The position numbers were made by a program, and so were the translations under genes. Shown in pieces: positions 55,049 to 63,890 of a DNA stretch of 64,000 nucleotides (position 1 is the stretch's first letter; every line of letters begins with the position of its first letter). Source of the stretch: Streptomyces hoynatensis (GTDB taxonomy: Bacteria; Actinomycetota; Actinomycetes; Streptomycetales; Streptomycetaceae); contig NZ_RBAL01000001.1 in NCBI RefSeq assembly GCF_003626535.1, positions 248,001 through 312,000 on the forward strand, written 5' to 3'. Under the pieces are notes generated by a model that did not search any database, was not told the DNA's origin, and saw only the letters and a program-made list of their open reading frames with translations.

Positions 55049-56275
55049 GTGAGTGATCTGCTGTCTCCCGAGTCCACCCTCACGTCGCCAGGGCTGCCGG
55101 AGCTCTCCGAGGCCCTGCGGGCCGAGCTGGTCGCCTTCCGCCGGGACCTGCACATGCACCCCGAGCTGGGCAACCAGGAGGTCCGCACCACCGCCGTCGT
55201 CAAGGAGCGCCTGGAGCGGGCCGGCCTGGCCCCGCGCGTCCTCGACATCGGCACCGGCCTGATCTGCGACGTACGGCAGCCGGGACTCGAGGGGCCGCTG
55301 CTCGCGCTGCGCGCCGACCTGGACGCCCTGCCCATCCCCGACACGAAGACGGTGCCCTACCGCTCGACCATCGCCGGCCGCGCCCACGCCTGCGGGCACG
55401 ACGTGCACACCACCGTGGTGCTCGGCGCCGGGCTGCTGCTGGCCGAATTGGCCGCGGCCGGCCGCTTGACCCGCCCGGTGCGGCTGCTGTTCCAGCCCGC
55501 GGAGGAGGTGCTCCCCGGCGGCGCGCAGGACGCCATCGACTGCGGGGTCCTGGACGGGGTGGGCCAGATCCTCGCGCTGCACTGCGACCCGAAGGTGGAC
55601 GCCGGCCGGATCGGGGTGCGCACCGGCGCCATCACCTCGGCCTGCGACCGGATCGAGGTCACGCTCTCCGGGGCCGGCGGGCACACCGCGCGCCCCCACC
55701 TGACCACCGACCTGGTCACCGCCGCCGCCAAGGTGGCCACCGAGGTGCCGGCCCTGCTGGCCCGCCGCGTCGACACCAGATCGGGACTCGCCGTCACCTG
55801 GGGCCGGCTGGAGACCGGCCACGCCGCCAACGTCATCCCGCAGACCGCGGAGCTCTCCGGCACGATGCGCTGCCTCGACCTGGACGCCTGGCACGCCGCC
55901 CCCGACCTGGTGCACGCGGCGGTGGACGAGGTGGCCACGCTCTACCGGGCGAAGTCCGAGATCCAGTACGTCCGCGGCGTTCCCCCGGTGGTCAACGACG
56001 CCGCCTCCACCGCGCTGCTCACCAGGGCGATGACCGCGCGCTTCGGCCCCGACTCGGTGGAGCCCACCGAGCAGAGCCTGGGCGGGGAGGACTTCTCCTG
56101 GTACCTGGAGCACGTTCCGGGCGCCATGGCCCGCCTCGGGGTGCGCCCGCCGGCCGACCCCGCCGCGCCGGCCCGCCGCCCCCCGCAGGACATCCACCAG
56201 GGCGACTTCGACGCGGACGAGCGGGCCATCCCGGTCGGCGTGGAACTGCTCGTGGCGGCGGCCCTCCTGGGGTGA
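55049..56275 (+). CDS. M20 family amidohydrolase
   Basis: A 408-residue metal-dependent amidohydrolase that removes acyl groups from amino acids or related compounds. Visible: FRRDLHMHPELGNQEVRTT, LRADLDALPI, HACGHDVHTTVVLGAG (metal His/Asp), FQPAEEVLPGGAQ (catalytic Glu pair) and the dimerisation-domain GAGGHTARPH. The late GGEDFSWYLEHVPG carries the last metal ligand region. The C-terminus (RRPPQDIHQGDFDADERAIP) holds the usual terminal His. GTG 55049 lies directly behind a -10-like box with no SD, so leaderless translation is likely. Confidence 0.92.
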   Translation: MSDLLSPESTLTSPGLPELSEALRAELVAFRRDLHMHPELGNQEVRTTAVVKERLERAGLAPRVLDIGTGLICDVRQPGLEGPLLALRADLDALPIPDTKTVPYRSTIAGRAHACGHDVHTTVVLGAGLLLAELAAAGRLTRPVRLLFQPAEEVLPGGAQDAIDCGVLDGVGQILALHCDPKVDAGRIGVRTGAITSACDRIEVTLSGAGGHTARPHLTTDLVTAAAKVATEVPALLARRVDTRSGLAVTWGRLETGHAANVIPQTAELSGTMRCLDLDAWHAAPDLVHAAVDEVATLYRAKSEIQYVRGVPPVVNDAASTALLTRAMTARFGPDSVEPTEQSLGGEDFSWYLEHVPGAMARLGVRPPADPAAPARRPPQDIHQGDFDADERAIPVGVELLVAAALLG

Positions 56276-56521
56276 GCCGCGCGGCCGTGGGGCGGGCGAT
56301 CACGGCCTCCCGCCCCACGGCCCCTCCGCCCGTGCCGGCGCGCTCCCCGCCCCGCAACCCGGCGGACGCCGGCCGCCCCAGGCGGCTCTCACGTCGCGTT
56401 CACACCGATCTGATAACGGGAAGAGCGCATGGGTAGACGCCTGTTCTACGCGCGTTACGATCGCCGCAACGGCGCCGTAAGGGGCGCTTTCGACGGACCG
56501 CCAATGGAAGGGATCGCCCTC
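56276..56521. promoter_or_regulatory. Control region of the nucleoside uptake operon
   Basis: 246 bp without a credible gene. GATAAC at 56413-56418 may be a -10 region. ACGCGCGT lies near 56449 in a short dyad (CTACGCGCGTTACG). The SD GGAAGGGA (56506-56513) serves TTG 56522. Regulator unknown. Confidence 0.35.
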
Positions 56522-57571
56522 TTGCGCCGCGTATCCAGGCTTCTTGCCACCGTGGCCATTTCGGCCACTCTCGCACTGACCGCCGCCTGTGGCGAGAGCT
56601 CCACCGAATCGAACGACAACGACAACGGCTCCGGGAACAACGAGCAGCCCGGCGTCGGCATCGCCTTCGACGTCGGCGGCCGCGACGACCACTCGTTCAA
56701 CGAGTCCGCCGCCCGCGGCGGCGACCGGGCCGAGGAGGAGCTGGGCGTCCACATCGACTACCAGACCGCCCGCAACGGCGAGGCGGACGCGGACCGCGTG
56801 CAGCGCCTGACCGCCATGGCCCAGGCCGGATACAACCCGGTCATCGGCGTCGGCTACCTCTACGGCAGCGCCATCGAGCAGGTCGCGCAGGACTTCCCCG
56901 ACACCACCTTCGGCGTGGTGGACTCCGCCCCCGAGGGCGACAACGTGTACGGCATGACCTTCGCCGAGCACGAGGGCTCCTACCTTGCGGGCGTGGCGGC
57001 GGCCCTGAAGACCGAGAGCGGCCAGGTCGGCTTCATCGGCGGCGTCCAGACCCCCCTGATCCAGAAGTTCGAGGCCGGGTACGTGCAGGGCGTGCACGAC
57101 ACCAACCCCGACATCGACGTGGACGTCCGCTACCTCTACACGGACGACGACCGCGGCTTCAGCGACCCGGCCCGCGCGGCCGAGCAGGCCGACGCGATGC
57201 TCGGCGACGGCGTCGACGTGATCTACACCGCGGCCGGCTCCTCCGGGCAGGGCGCCATCGAGACGGTCGCCGGCGTGGACGGCGCCTGGGCGATCGGCGT
57301 GGACTCCGACCAATACCAGCAGCCGGGCCTCGCGGAGTACCAGGACCACATCCTCACCTCGATGGTGAAGGGCGTGGACGTGGCGGTGTACGACCTCATC
57401 GAGGCCGTCCAGAACGGCGAGGCCCCGCACGGCGCCCACGAGTACACCCTGGCCGAGGACGGCGTCTCGCTGGCCACCTCCGGCGGCTTCATCGACGACA
57501 TCGCCGACCGGATCGACGAGGCGTCGCAGCGCATCGTCAACGGCGACATCGAGGTGCAGGACACCCCGTAG
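56522..57571 (+). CDS. BMP-family nucleoside-binding lipoprotein
   Basis: A 349-residue extracytoplasmic lipoprotein that binds nucleosides for the ABC importer encoded next. Signal: LRRVSRLLATVAISATLALTAAC-type region with the lipobox Cys at about residue 24, then a Ser/Asn/Asp-rich spacer. BMP core: VGIAFDVGGRDDHSFNESAA, YNPVIGVGYLYGSAIEQVA, VYGMTFAEHEGSYLAGVAAA, VGFIGGVQTPLIQKFEAGY, VIYTAAGSSGQGAIE and IGVDSDQYQ. Start chosen as TTG 56522 because GGAAGGG lies nine bases upstream and the product begins MRRVSR like related proteins. ATG 56504 and ATG 56429 are in frame but less suitable. Confidence 0.93.
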   Translation: MRRVSRLLATVAISATLALTAACGESSTESNDNDNGSGNNEQPGVGIAFDVGGRDDHSFNESAARGGDRAEEELGVHIDYQTARNGEADADRVQRLTAMAQAGYNPVIGVGYLYGSAIEQVAQDFPDTTFGVVDSAPEGDNVYGMTFAEHEGSYLAGVAAALKTESGQVGFIGGVQTPLIQKFEAGYVQGVHDTNPDIDVDVRYLYTDDDRGFSDPARAAEQADAMLGDGVDVIYTAAGSSGQGAIETVAGVDGAWAIGVDSDQYQQPGLAEYQDHILTSMVKGVDVAVYDLIEAVQNGEAPHGAHEYTLAEDGVSLATSGGFIDDIADRIDEASQRIVNGDIEVQDTP

Positions 57572-57791
57572 CGGCCCCGGCCCCCTCCGACTCGCCGGGC
57601 CGCCAATGCCATGGGGCTTGGCGGCCCGGCGACCCGGGCCCGGCCGCCCCCGGGCCCGTCTCCGGCCCGCCTGCTCCCGGCTTCCCCCCGTCCCCTCGTC
57701 ACCACGACGCGATACCGTCGGGCCGGGACCGGCGGTCCCCGCGCCGCCCGTTCCGTATCCTGCCCGGCCCGCAGGCCAAGGAGAGTGCGTC

Positions 57792-59435
57792 ATCCCACCC
57801 CAAGACCTCCGCAGCAGCCCGGCCGAGTCCGGCGGCGCACCGGCCGTCGAACTGCGGGGCATCACCAAGCGCTTCCCCGGCGTCGTCGCCAACCGCGACG
57901 TCGACATCACCGTCCGGCGCGGCACGATCCACGCCCTGGTCGGCGAGAACGGCGCGGGCAAGTCGACCCTGATGAAGATCCTCTACGGCATGCAGCGGCC
58001 GGACGAGGGCACCATCGAGATCGACGGCGAGCGGGTCGCCCTCCGCGGCCCCGCCGACGCCATCGGCCGTGGCATCGGCATGGTGCACCAGCACTTCATG
58101 CTCGCCGACAACCTCACGGTGCTGGAGAACGTCGTGCTCGGCGCCGAGCGGCTGCACGGCATCGGCGCCCGCGCCCGCCGCCGCGTCCTGGAGATCTCCG
58201 ACACCTACGGCCTCGGCGTCAGGCCCGACGTGCTGGTGGAGGAGATCGGCGTCGCCGACCGCCAGCGGGTCGAGATCCTCAAGGTCCTCTACCGCGGGGC
58301 CAGGACGCTGATCCTCGACGAGCCGACCGCCGTGCTGGTCCCGCAGGAGGTGGAGGCCCTCTTCGGCAACCTGCGGGAGCTGACCGCCGAGGGCCTGACG
58401 GTCCTGTTCATCTCGCACAAGCTGGGCGAGGTCCTCTCGGTCGCCGACGACATCACGGTCATCCGCCGCGGCACCACCGTGGCCACCGTCGAGCCCTCGG
58501 CCACCACCCCGCGGCAGCTCGCGGAGCTGATGGTGGGCAGCGAGCTGCCGACCCCGGAGACCCGCGAGTCCACCGTGACCGACGAGCCCGTGCTGACCGT
58601 CTCGGGGCTGCGGCTGACCGGCCTGGACTCCGGCGGGGTGCGCCGCGAGCTGCTGGCCGACATCGACTTCACCATCCACCGCGGCGAGGTGCTCGGCATA
58701 GCCGGCGTGGAGGGCAACGGGCAGGCCGAACTCGTGGAGGCCATCATGGGCATCCGCGACCCCGACGGCGGCCGCATCACGCTCGACGGCACGGACGTCT
58801 CCCACGCCTCCACCCGCCGCCGCCGCGAGGGCGGCATCGGCTACATCCCCGAGGACCGGCACCGGCACGGCCTGCTGCTCGAAGCCCCGCTGTGGGAGAA
58901 CCGGATGCTCGGCCACGTGACCGAGCGGCCCAACAGCAGCGGCGGGCTGCTGACCGCGCGGGACGCCCGCGCCGACACCCGGCGCATCGTCGCCGAGTAC
59001 GACGTCCGCACCCCCGGCATCGAGGTGACCGCGGGCTCGCTCTCCGGCGGCAACCAGCAGAAGCTGATCGTCGGCCGCGAGATGAGCCACCGCCCCAAGG
59101 TGCTGATCGCGGCGCACCCGACCCGCGGCGTGGACGTCGGCGCCCAGGCGCAGATCTGGGACCAGATCCGGCAGGCCAGGCACGAGGGTCTCGCGGTGCT
59201 GCTGATCTCCGCCGACCTCGACGAGCTGATCGGCCTCTCCGACAGCCTGCGCGTGATGTACCGGGGCCGGCTGGTCGCCGACGCCGACCCGGCGCGCATC
59301 ACCCCGGAGGAGCTGGGCAGCGCGATGACCGGCGCGGCCAGCGGCCACCTCGAACACCACGCCCCGGACGAGGGGCCCAGGGCCCCGGCGGCCGCCGAGG
59401 GGCACGAGGGGCAGGAAGGCGAGGAAGCGCGGTGA
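57792..59435 (+). CDS. Nucleoside ABC importer, double-domain ATPase
   Basis: A ~547-residue ATPase with two ABC cassettes. Cassette 1: Walker A GENGAGKSTLMK, the Q-loop region MVHQHFMLADNLTVLENV, Walker B LILDEPTAVL. Cassette 2 is degenerate: GVEGNGQAELVEA in place of Walker A, signature LSGGNQQKLIVGREM, then VLIAAHPTRGVD. This is the normal pattern of BMP-linked nucleoside ATPases. The start is odd. SD AAGGAG (57778-57783) is perfectly placed for ATC 57792, and no in-frame ATG, GTG or TTG occurs between ATG 57606 and ATG 57971, which is inside Walker A. ATG 57606 would add 62 Pro/Arg-rich residues and lacks an SD. The stop overlaps the first permease (GTGA). Confidence 0.85.
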   Translation: MPPQDLRSSPAESGGAPAVELRGITKRFPGVVANRDVDITVRRGTIHALVGENGAGKSTLMKILYGMQRPDEGTIEIDGERVALRGPADAIGRGIGMVHQHFMLADNLTVLENVVLGAERLHGIGARARRRVLEISDTYGLGVRPDVLVEEIGVADRQRVEILKVLYRGARTLILDEPTAVLVPQEVEALFGNLRELTAEGLTVLFISHKLGEVLSVADDITVIRRGTTVATVEPSATTPRQLAELMVGSELPTPETRESTVTDEPVLTVSGLRLTGLDSGGVRRELLADIDFTIHRGEVLGIAGVEGNGQAELVEAIMGIRDPDGGRITLDGTDVSHASTRRRREGGIGYIPEDRHRHGLLLEAPLWENRMLGHVTERPNSSGGLLTARDARADTRRIVAEYDVRTPGIEVTAGSLSGGNQQKLIVGREMSHRPKVLIAAHPTRGVDVGAQAQIWDQIRQARHEGLAVLLISADLDELIGLSDSLRVMYRGRLVADADPARITPEELGSAMTGAASGHLEHHAPDEGPRAPAAAEGHEGQEGEEAR

Positions 59436-60574
59436 CCACCCTGCTCAAGCGCGTCGACCGGGAGAAGCTGGTGCTCGCGCTCGCGGCCCCGCTGCTCGCG
59501 GTGGTGACCGCCCTGGCGATCACCTCCGCGGTCATGGGCCTCACGGGCGACAACCCGTTCCGCGCCTACCAGGTGATGGTGGACTTCGGCTCCAAGAGCG
59601 ACAGCCAGGTCTGGATCATCAACAAGGCCATCCCGTACTACCTCTCCGCCGTCGCGGTGGCCGTCGGCTTCCGGATGAACCTGTTCAACATCGGCGTGGA
59701 CGGCCAGTACCGGGTGGCGGCCTTCTTCGCCGCGGTCGTCGGCGGGGCGCTGACCCTGCCCGGCTTCGTGCAGATCCCGGTGATCATCCTCGTCGCGATG
59801 GCCTGCGGCGCGATCTGGTCGGGCATCGCGGGCTACCTCAAGGCCACCCGCGGCGTCAGCGAGGTCATCACGACCATCATGCTGAACTTCATCGCCGGCT
59901 CCCTGATCTCCTACTTCCTCCAGGAGGGCAGGCTCGCCGAGCGGGACGAGAACATCATCCACACCCCGGACATCCCCGACTCCAGCCACTTCTTCGAGTT
60001 CTCCACCCAGGTGCAGCCCATCCACGGCACCGTGGTGATCGCCGTCCTCGCGGGAATCGCCTACTGGTTCCTGCTCGGCCGCACCCGCTTCGGCTTCGAC
60101 CTGCGGGCCGTCGGCCGCTCCCAGCCCGCCGCGGAGGCCAGCGGCGTCAGCGTGACCCGCACCGTGATCACCGCGATGCTGCTCTCCGGGGCCGTCGCGG
60201 GCCTGGTCGGCATGCCGACGCTGCTGAACGAGTCGGGCAACTACGGCAACGACTTCCCCGAGGGCATCGGCTTCACCGGCATCGCCATCGCCCTCCTCGG
60301 CCGCAACCACGCGGTGGGCATGGGGCTGGCCGCCCTCCTGTGGGGCTTCCTCGAACGCACCGGCACCCAGCTGGAGTTCGAGGGTTACCCGCAGGAGATC
60401 GTGGGCGTGATGCAGGGCATCATCGTGCTCTCCGTCGTCGTCGCCTACGAACTCGTCCGCCGCTGGGGCCTCAGGCGCCAGCAGCGCCTGGTCGGCGAGG
60501 AACTCGCCGCCAGGGCGGCCGGGACAGGCCCCCGCAGCACTGACGACCAGGACCCGGCGGAGGTGTCCGCGTGA
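59432..60574 (+). CDS. Nucleoside ABC importer permease, first subunit
   Basis: A 380-residue membrane subunit with ~8-10 TMs. Family landmarks: PYYLSAVAVAVGFRMNLFNIGVDGQY split across a TM, TRGVSEVITTIMLNFIAG (the EAA-like coupling loop), and FDLRAVGRSQPAAEASGVSV. The late part reads GIGFTGIAIALLGRNHAVG. The C-terminal ~35 residues are hydrophilic. GTG overlaps the ATPase stop, and its own TGA overlaps the next permease GTG. The two permeases form the heterodimeric channel. Confidence 0.95.
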   Translation: MTTLLKRVDREKLVLALAAPLLAVVTALAITSAVMGLTGDNPFRAYQVMVDFGSKSDSQVWIINKAIPYYLSAVAVAVGFRMNLFNIGVDGQYRVAAFFAAVVGGALTLPGFVQIPVIILVAMACGAIWSGIAGYLKATRGVSEVITTIMLNFIAGSLISYFLQEGRLAERDENIIHTPDIPDSSHFFEFSTQVQPIHGTVVIAVLAGIAYWFLLGRTRFGFDLRAVGRSQPAAEASGVSVTRTVITAMLLSGAVAGLVGMPTLLNESGNYGNDFPEGIGFTGIAIALLGRNHAVGMGLAALLWGFLERTGTQLEFEGYPQEIVGVMQGIIVLSVVVAYELVRRWGLRRQQRLVGEELAARAAGTGPRSTDDQDPAEVSA

Positions 60575-61884
60575 CCACGAATCTCTCCTCCAGGCCCCCG
60601 GCGGACCGCGCGAGCGCGGCCCCCGCCGCGGAGGGGGGCGCGTCCGCCGCGCCCGCCCCGCGCCGCCTCGGCTACCCGGGGGTGCTGCTGCTCCTGGCCG
60701 GGGCCCTGGTGCTGCTCTCCCTGGTCAGGTCCGTCACCGACGAGGGCAGCCTCACCGCCACCGGGCAGTGGAGCGCGGCCATCACCTTCGCCGTCCCGAT
60801 CGGCCTGGCCGGCCTCGCGGGGCTGTGGGCCGAGCGCTCCGGCGTGGTCAACATCGGCCTTGAGGGCATGATGATGCTCGGCCTGTTCGGGGCGGGCTGG
60901 GCCGGCTGGCAGTGGGGCCCCTGGGCCGCGGTGTTCGCCGGGATCGTGGGCGGCGCGCTGGGCGGCCTGGTGCACGCGGTGGCCACCGTGTCCTTCGGCG
61001 TGGACCACATCGTCTCCGGCGTGGCGATCAACATCCTCGCCCAGGGCGTCGTGCAGTTCCTGGCCAAGCAGTGGTTCGGCCAGGAGGGCAGCGCGGCCGC
61101 CGCGGCGGGCGGCAACGACAAGCAGTCGCCCTCGATGGACCGGATGGAGCCGTTCACCGTGCCGGGGCTCGCCGACTGGCTCGGCGACCTGGCGGACAAG
61201 CACTGGTTCCTGGTCTCCGACCTGGCCGGCATCCTCGGCGCCGCGGTGCACGAGGTGTCCTGGCTGACGCTGCTGGCCGTGGTCCTGTTCCTCGGCAGTC
61301 ACCTGGTGCTCTGGCGCACCTCCTTCGGGCTGCGGCTGCGGTCCTGCGGCGAGAACCCGCAGGCCGCCGAGTCGCTCGGGGTGAACGTCTACCTGTACAA
61401 GTACGCCGCGCTCGCCGTCTCCGGCGCCCTCGCGGGCCTGGGCGGCGCGTACCTGGCGGTGCTGATCAGGATGTACCAGGACGGGCAGACCGGCGGGCGC
61501 GGCTACCTCGGCCTGGCCACGATGATCTTCGGGAACTGGCGTCCCGGCGGCATCGCGGCGGGCGCGGGCCTGTTCGGCTTCATGGACGCGCTCCAGACCC
61601 GCGGCGGCGGCGCGGTGGTGCACGCCACCCTGCTGCTGTTCGGCCTCGGCCTCGCCGGGCTCGCCGTCTGGCAGTTCACGCGCGGCCGGCGCCTGCAGGC
61701 CGGGGTGAACGCCGGCCTCGCGGTGCTGCTGTGGCTCTGGTTCGCCACCACGGACGAGATGCCGCTCGAACTCGTCACCGCCAGCCCCTACCTGACGACC
61801 CTGCTGGTGCTCACGCTGTTCTCGCAGCGGCTGCGGGCGCCGCGGGCCGCGGGCCGCCCGTATCGCAGAGGCCAGGCCACGTGA
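60571..61884 (+). CDS. Nucleoside ABC importer permease, second subunit
   Basis: A 437-residue membrane subunit. The N-terminal ~30 residues are Ala/Pro-rich and hydrophilic. The core shows ITFAVPIGLAGLAGLWAERS, VVNIGLEGMMMLG, VDHIVSGVAINILAQGV (coupling helix) and GLRLRSCGENPQAAESLGV, ending in several TMs. An insertion of ~60 residues between TMs (QEGSAAAAAGGNDKQSPSMD onward) forms an extracytoplasmic loop. Starts and stops in GTGA overlaps with its neighbours. Confidence 0.95.
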   Translation: MTTNLSSRPPADRASAAPAAEGGASAAPAPRRLGYPGVLLLLAGALVLLSLVRSVTDEGSLTATGQWSAAITFAVPIGLAGLAGLWAERSGVVNIGLEGMMMLGLFGAGWAGWQWGPWAAVFAGIVGGALGGLVHAVATVSFGVDHIVSGVAINILAQGVVQFLAKQWFGQEGSAAAAAGGNDKQSPSMDRMEPFTVPGLADWLGDLADKHWFLVSDLAGILGAAVHEVSWLTLLAVVLFLGSHLVLWRTSFGLRLRSCGENPQAAESLGVNVYLYKYAALAVSGALAGLGGAYLAVLIRMYQDGQTGGRGYLGLATMIFGNWRPGGIAAGAGLFGFMDALQTRGGGAVVHATLLLFGLGLAGLAVWQFTRGRRLQAGVNAGLAVLLWLWFATTDEMPLELVTASPYLTTLLVLTLFSQRLRAPRAAGRPYRRGQAT

Positions 61885-62435
61885 GCGAGACGGCGCCCGG
61901 GGCCGCGGGCACACCCGGGCGGAAGGAGCCGCCCGAGACACCAGGAAGGCGGGAGATGCCCGACACGACGCCAGGCAGGTCCGCGGGGACGGAGAATCCT
62001 GCCGTGGATTCCGCGGACGACACCCCCCAGACCCCCGGGGCCGCCCCCGCCGGCGAGGCGGACTGGGCGGCCCTGCGGGCGGCGGCCAGGGACGCCATGT
62101 CCCGGGCCTACGCCCCCTACTCCGGCTACCCGGTGGGCGCCGCCGCGCTCGTCTCGGACGGCCGCACCGTGACCGGCTGCAACGTCGAGAACGCCTCCTA
62201 CGGGCTCGGCCTGTGCGCCGAGTGCGGGCTGATCTCCGCGCTGCACGCCTCGGGCGGCGGCCGGCTGACCCACTTCACCTGCTGCAACGGCGAGGGCGAG
62301 ATCATCACGCCCTGCGGGCGCTGCCGCCAGCTGCTCATGGAGCACGGCGGTCCCGAACTGCGCATGGACACGCCCCAGGGCGTGCGCCCGCTCGCGGAGC
62401 TGCTCCCGCATGCCTGGCACCTGGAGCGGTACTGA
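61881..62435 (+). CDS. cdd: Cytidine deaminase
   Basis: A 184-residue enzyme deaminating cytidine and deoxycytidine to uridine forms. The core (~60-184) has SRAYAPYSGYPVGAAALVSD, NVENASYGLGLCAECGLISA (zinc Cys and the catalytic Glu) and the second zinc site TPCGRCRQLLMEHGG. Typical tetrameric Cdd is ~130 residues; here a 58-residue Pro/Thr/Gly-rich extension precedes it if GTG 61881 is used. That GTG overlaps the permease stop. ATG 61956 would give a shorter protein of ~159 residues. Its place after the importer shows the transported substrates are pyrimidine nucleosides. Confidence 0.94.
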   Translation: MSETAPGAAGTPGRKEPPETPGRREMPDTTPGRSAGTENPAVDSADDTPQTPGAAPAGEADWAALRAAARDAMSRAYAPYSGYPVGAAALVSDGRTVTGCNVENASYGLGLCAECGLISALHASGGGRLTHFTCCNGEGEIITPCGRCRQLLMEHGGPELRMDTPQGVRPLAELLPHAWHLERY

Positions 62436-62573
62436 TCGCCGCGTGTTCCCCTCGTGCCTCCCGGCGTCCCGCACGCCTTCCGGCGAGCGCCTTCCCCGGC
62501 CCCCGCACGCCCCCCGGCGCGCGCGTTGCCCCGCTTCCCCCGCTTCCCCCGAGAGTTTCCCTGTGAGTCATCC

Positions 62574-63890
62574 ATGAGCCACGCCGGCAGCTTCGACGCC
62601 ATCACCGTCATCCGCGCCAAGCGCGACGGCCACGCCCTCGCCAAGGACCAGATCGACTGGGTCCTGGACGCCTACGTGCGCGGCGAGGTCGCCGAGGAGC
62701 AGATGGCCGCGCTGGCCATGGCCATACTCCTCAACGGCATGGACCGGCGGGAGATCGCGGACTGGACGGCCGCGATGATCGCCTCGGGCGAGCGGATGGA
62801 CTTCTCCTCGTTGCCCCTGCCCACCACGGACAAGCACTCCACGGGCGGCGTCGGGGACAAGATCACCCTGCCCCTGGCGCCGCTGGTCGCCGCCTGCGGC
62901 GCGGCCGTCCCCCAGCTGTCGGGCCGGGGCCTGGGGCACAGCGGCGGCACCCTCGACAAGCTGGAGTCCATCCCCGGCTGGCGGGCCCGGCTCTCGGCCG
63001 GGGAGATGCTCGGCGTGCTGCGCGAGGCGGGCGCCGTGATCTGCGCCGCGGGGGAGGGGCTCGCCCCCGCCGACCGCAAGCTGTACGCGCTGCGGGACGT
63101 GACGGGCACCGTGGAGTCGATCCCGCTGATCGCCTCCTCGATCATGTCGAAGAAGATCGCCGAGGGCACCGGCGCCCTGGTGCTCGACGTCAAGGTCGGC
63201 TCCGGCGCCTTCATGAAGACCTACGAGGACGCCCGCGAGCTGGCCGGGACGATGGTGGGCCTGGGCACCGACCACGGGGTGCGCACGGTGGCCCTGCTCA
63301 CCGAGATGTCCGTCCCGCTCGGGCTGACGGCGGGCAACGCCCTTGAGGTCCGCGAGTCCGTCGAGGTGCTGGCCGGCGGGGGACCGGCCGACGTCGTGGA
63401 GCTGACCCTGGCCCTGGCCCGGGAGATGCTGGACGCCGCCGGGCTGCCGGACGCCGACCCGGCCGCGGCGCTCGCGGACGGCTCGGCCATGGACCGCTGG
63501 CGGCGGATGATCCGCGCCCAGGGCGGCGACCCGGACGCCCCGCTGCCCACGGCGCGCGAGCGGCACACCGTCCCGGCCCCGGCCTCGGGCGTGTTGACCG
63601 CGCTGGACGCCTACGCGGTGGGCGTGGCGGCCTGGCGGCTCGGCGCGGGCCGGGCCCGCAAGGAGGACCCGGTGCAGGCGGCGGCCGGCGTCGAACTGCA
63701 CGCCAAGCCGGGGGACCGGGTCGCCGCGGGCGCCCCCCTGCTGACCCTGCACACCGACACCCCGGAGCGGTTCGAGGCGGCGCTCGCCGCGCTCGGCACG
63801 GAGGGGGCGATCGCGGTCGCCCCCGAGGGGTCGGCCGAGGCGGCCGCCTGGGCGGGGCCGCGCCCCACGGTGCTGGGCCGGATCGCCTGA
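62574..63890 (+). CDS. deoA: Thymidine phosphorylase
   Basis: A 438-residue enzyme splitting thymidine/deoxyuridine into base and deoxyribose-1-phosphate. Landmarks: TTDKHSTGGVGDKITLPLAP for phosphate, the family signature SGRGLGHSGGTLDKLESIPG, IASSIMSKKIAEGTGALVLD and KVGSGAFMKTYEDA. The C-terminal PYNP domain has GVLTALDAYAVGVAAWRLG and GVELHAKPGDRVAAG. ATG 62574 (MSHAGSFD) lacks a clear SD; no alternative fits better. It lies 138 bp after cdd, completing uptake, deamination and cleavage of pyrimidine nucleosides. Confidence 0.95.
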   Translation: MSHAGSFDAITVIRAKRDGHALAKDQIDWVLDAYVRGEVAEEQMAALAMAILLNGMDRREIADWTAAMIASGERMDFSSLPLPTTDKHSTGGVGDKITLPLAPLVAACGAAVPQLSGRGLGHSGGTLDKLESIPGWRARLSAGEMLGVLREAGAVICAAGEGLAPADRKLYALRDVTGTVESIPLIASSIMSKKIAEGTGALVLDVKVGSGAFMKTYEDARELAGTMVGLGTDHGVRTVALLTEMSVPLGLTAGNALEVRESVEVLAGGGPADVVELTLALAREMLDAAGLPDADPAAALADGSAMDRWRRMIRAQGGDPDAPLPTARERHTVPAPASGVLTALDAYAVGVAAWRLGAGRARKEDPVQAAAGVELHAKPGDRVAAGAPLLTLHTDTPERFEAALAALGTEGAIAVAPEGSAEAAAWAGPRPTVLGRIA

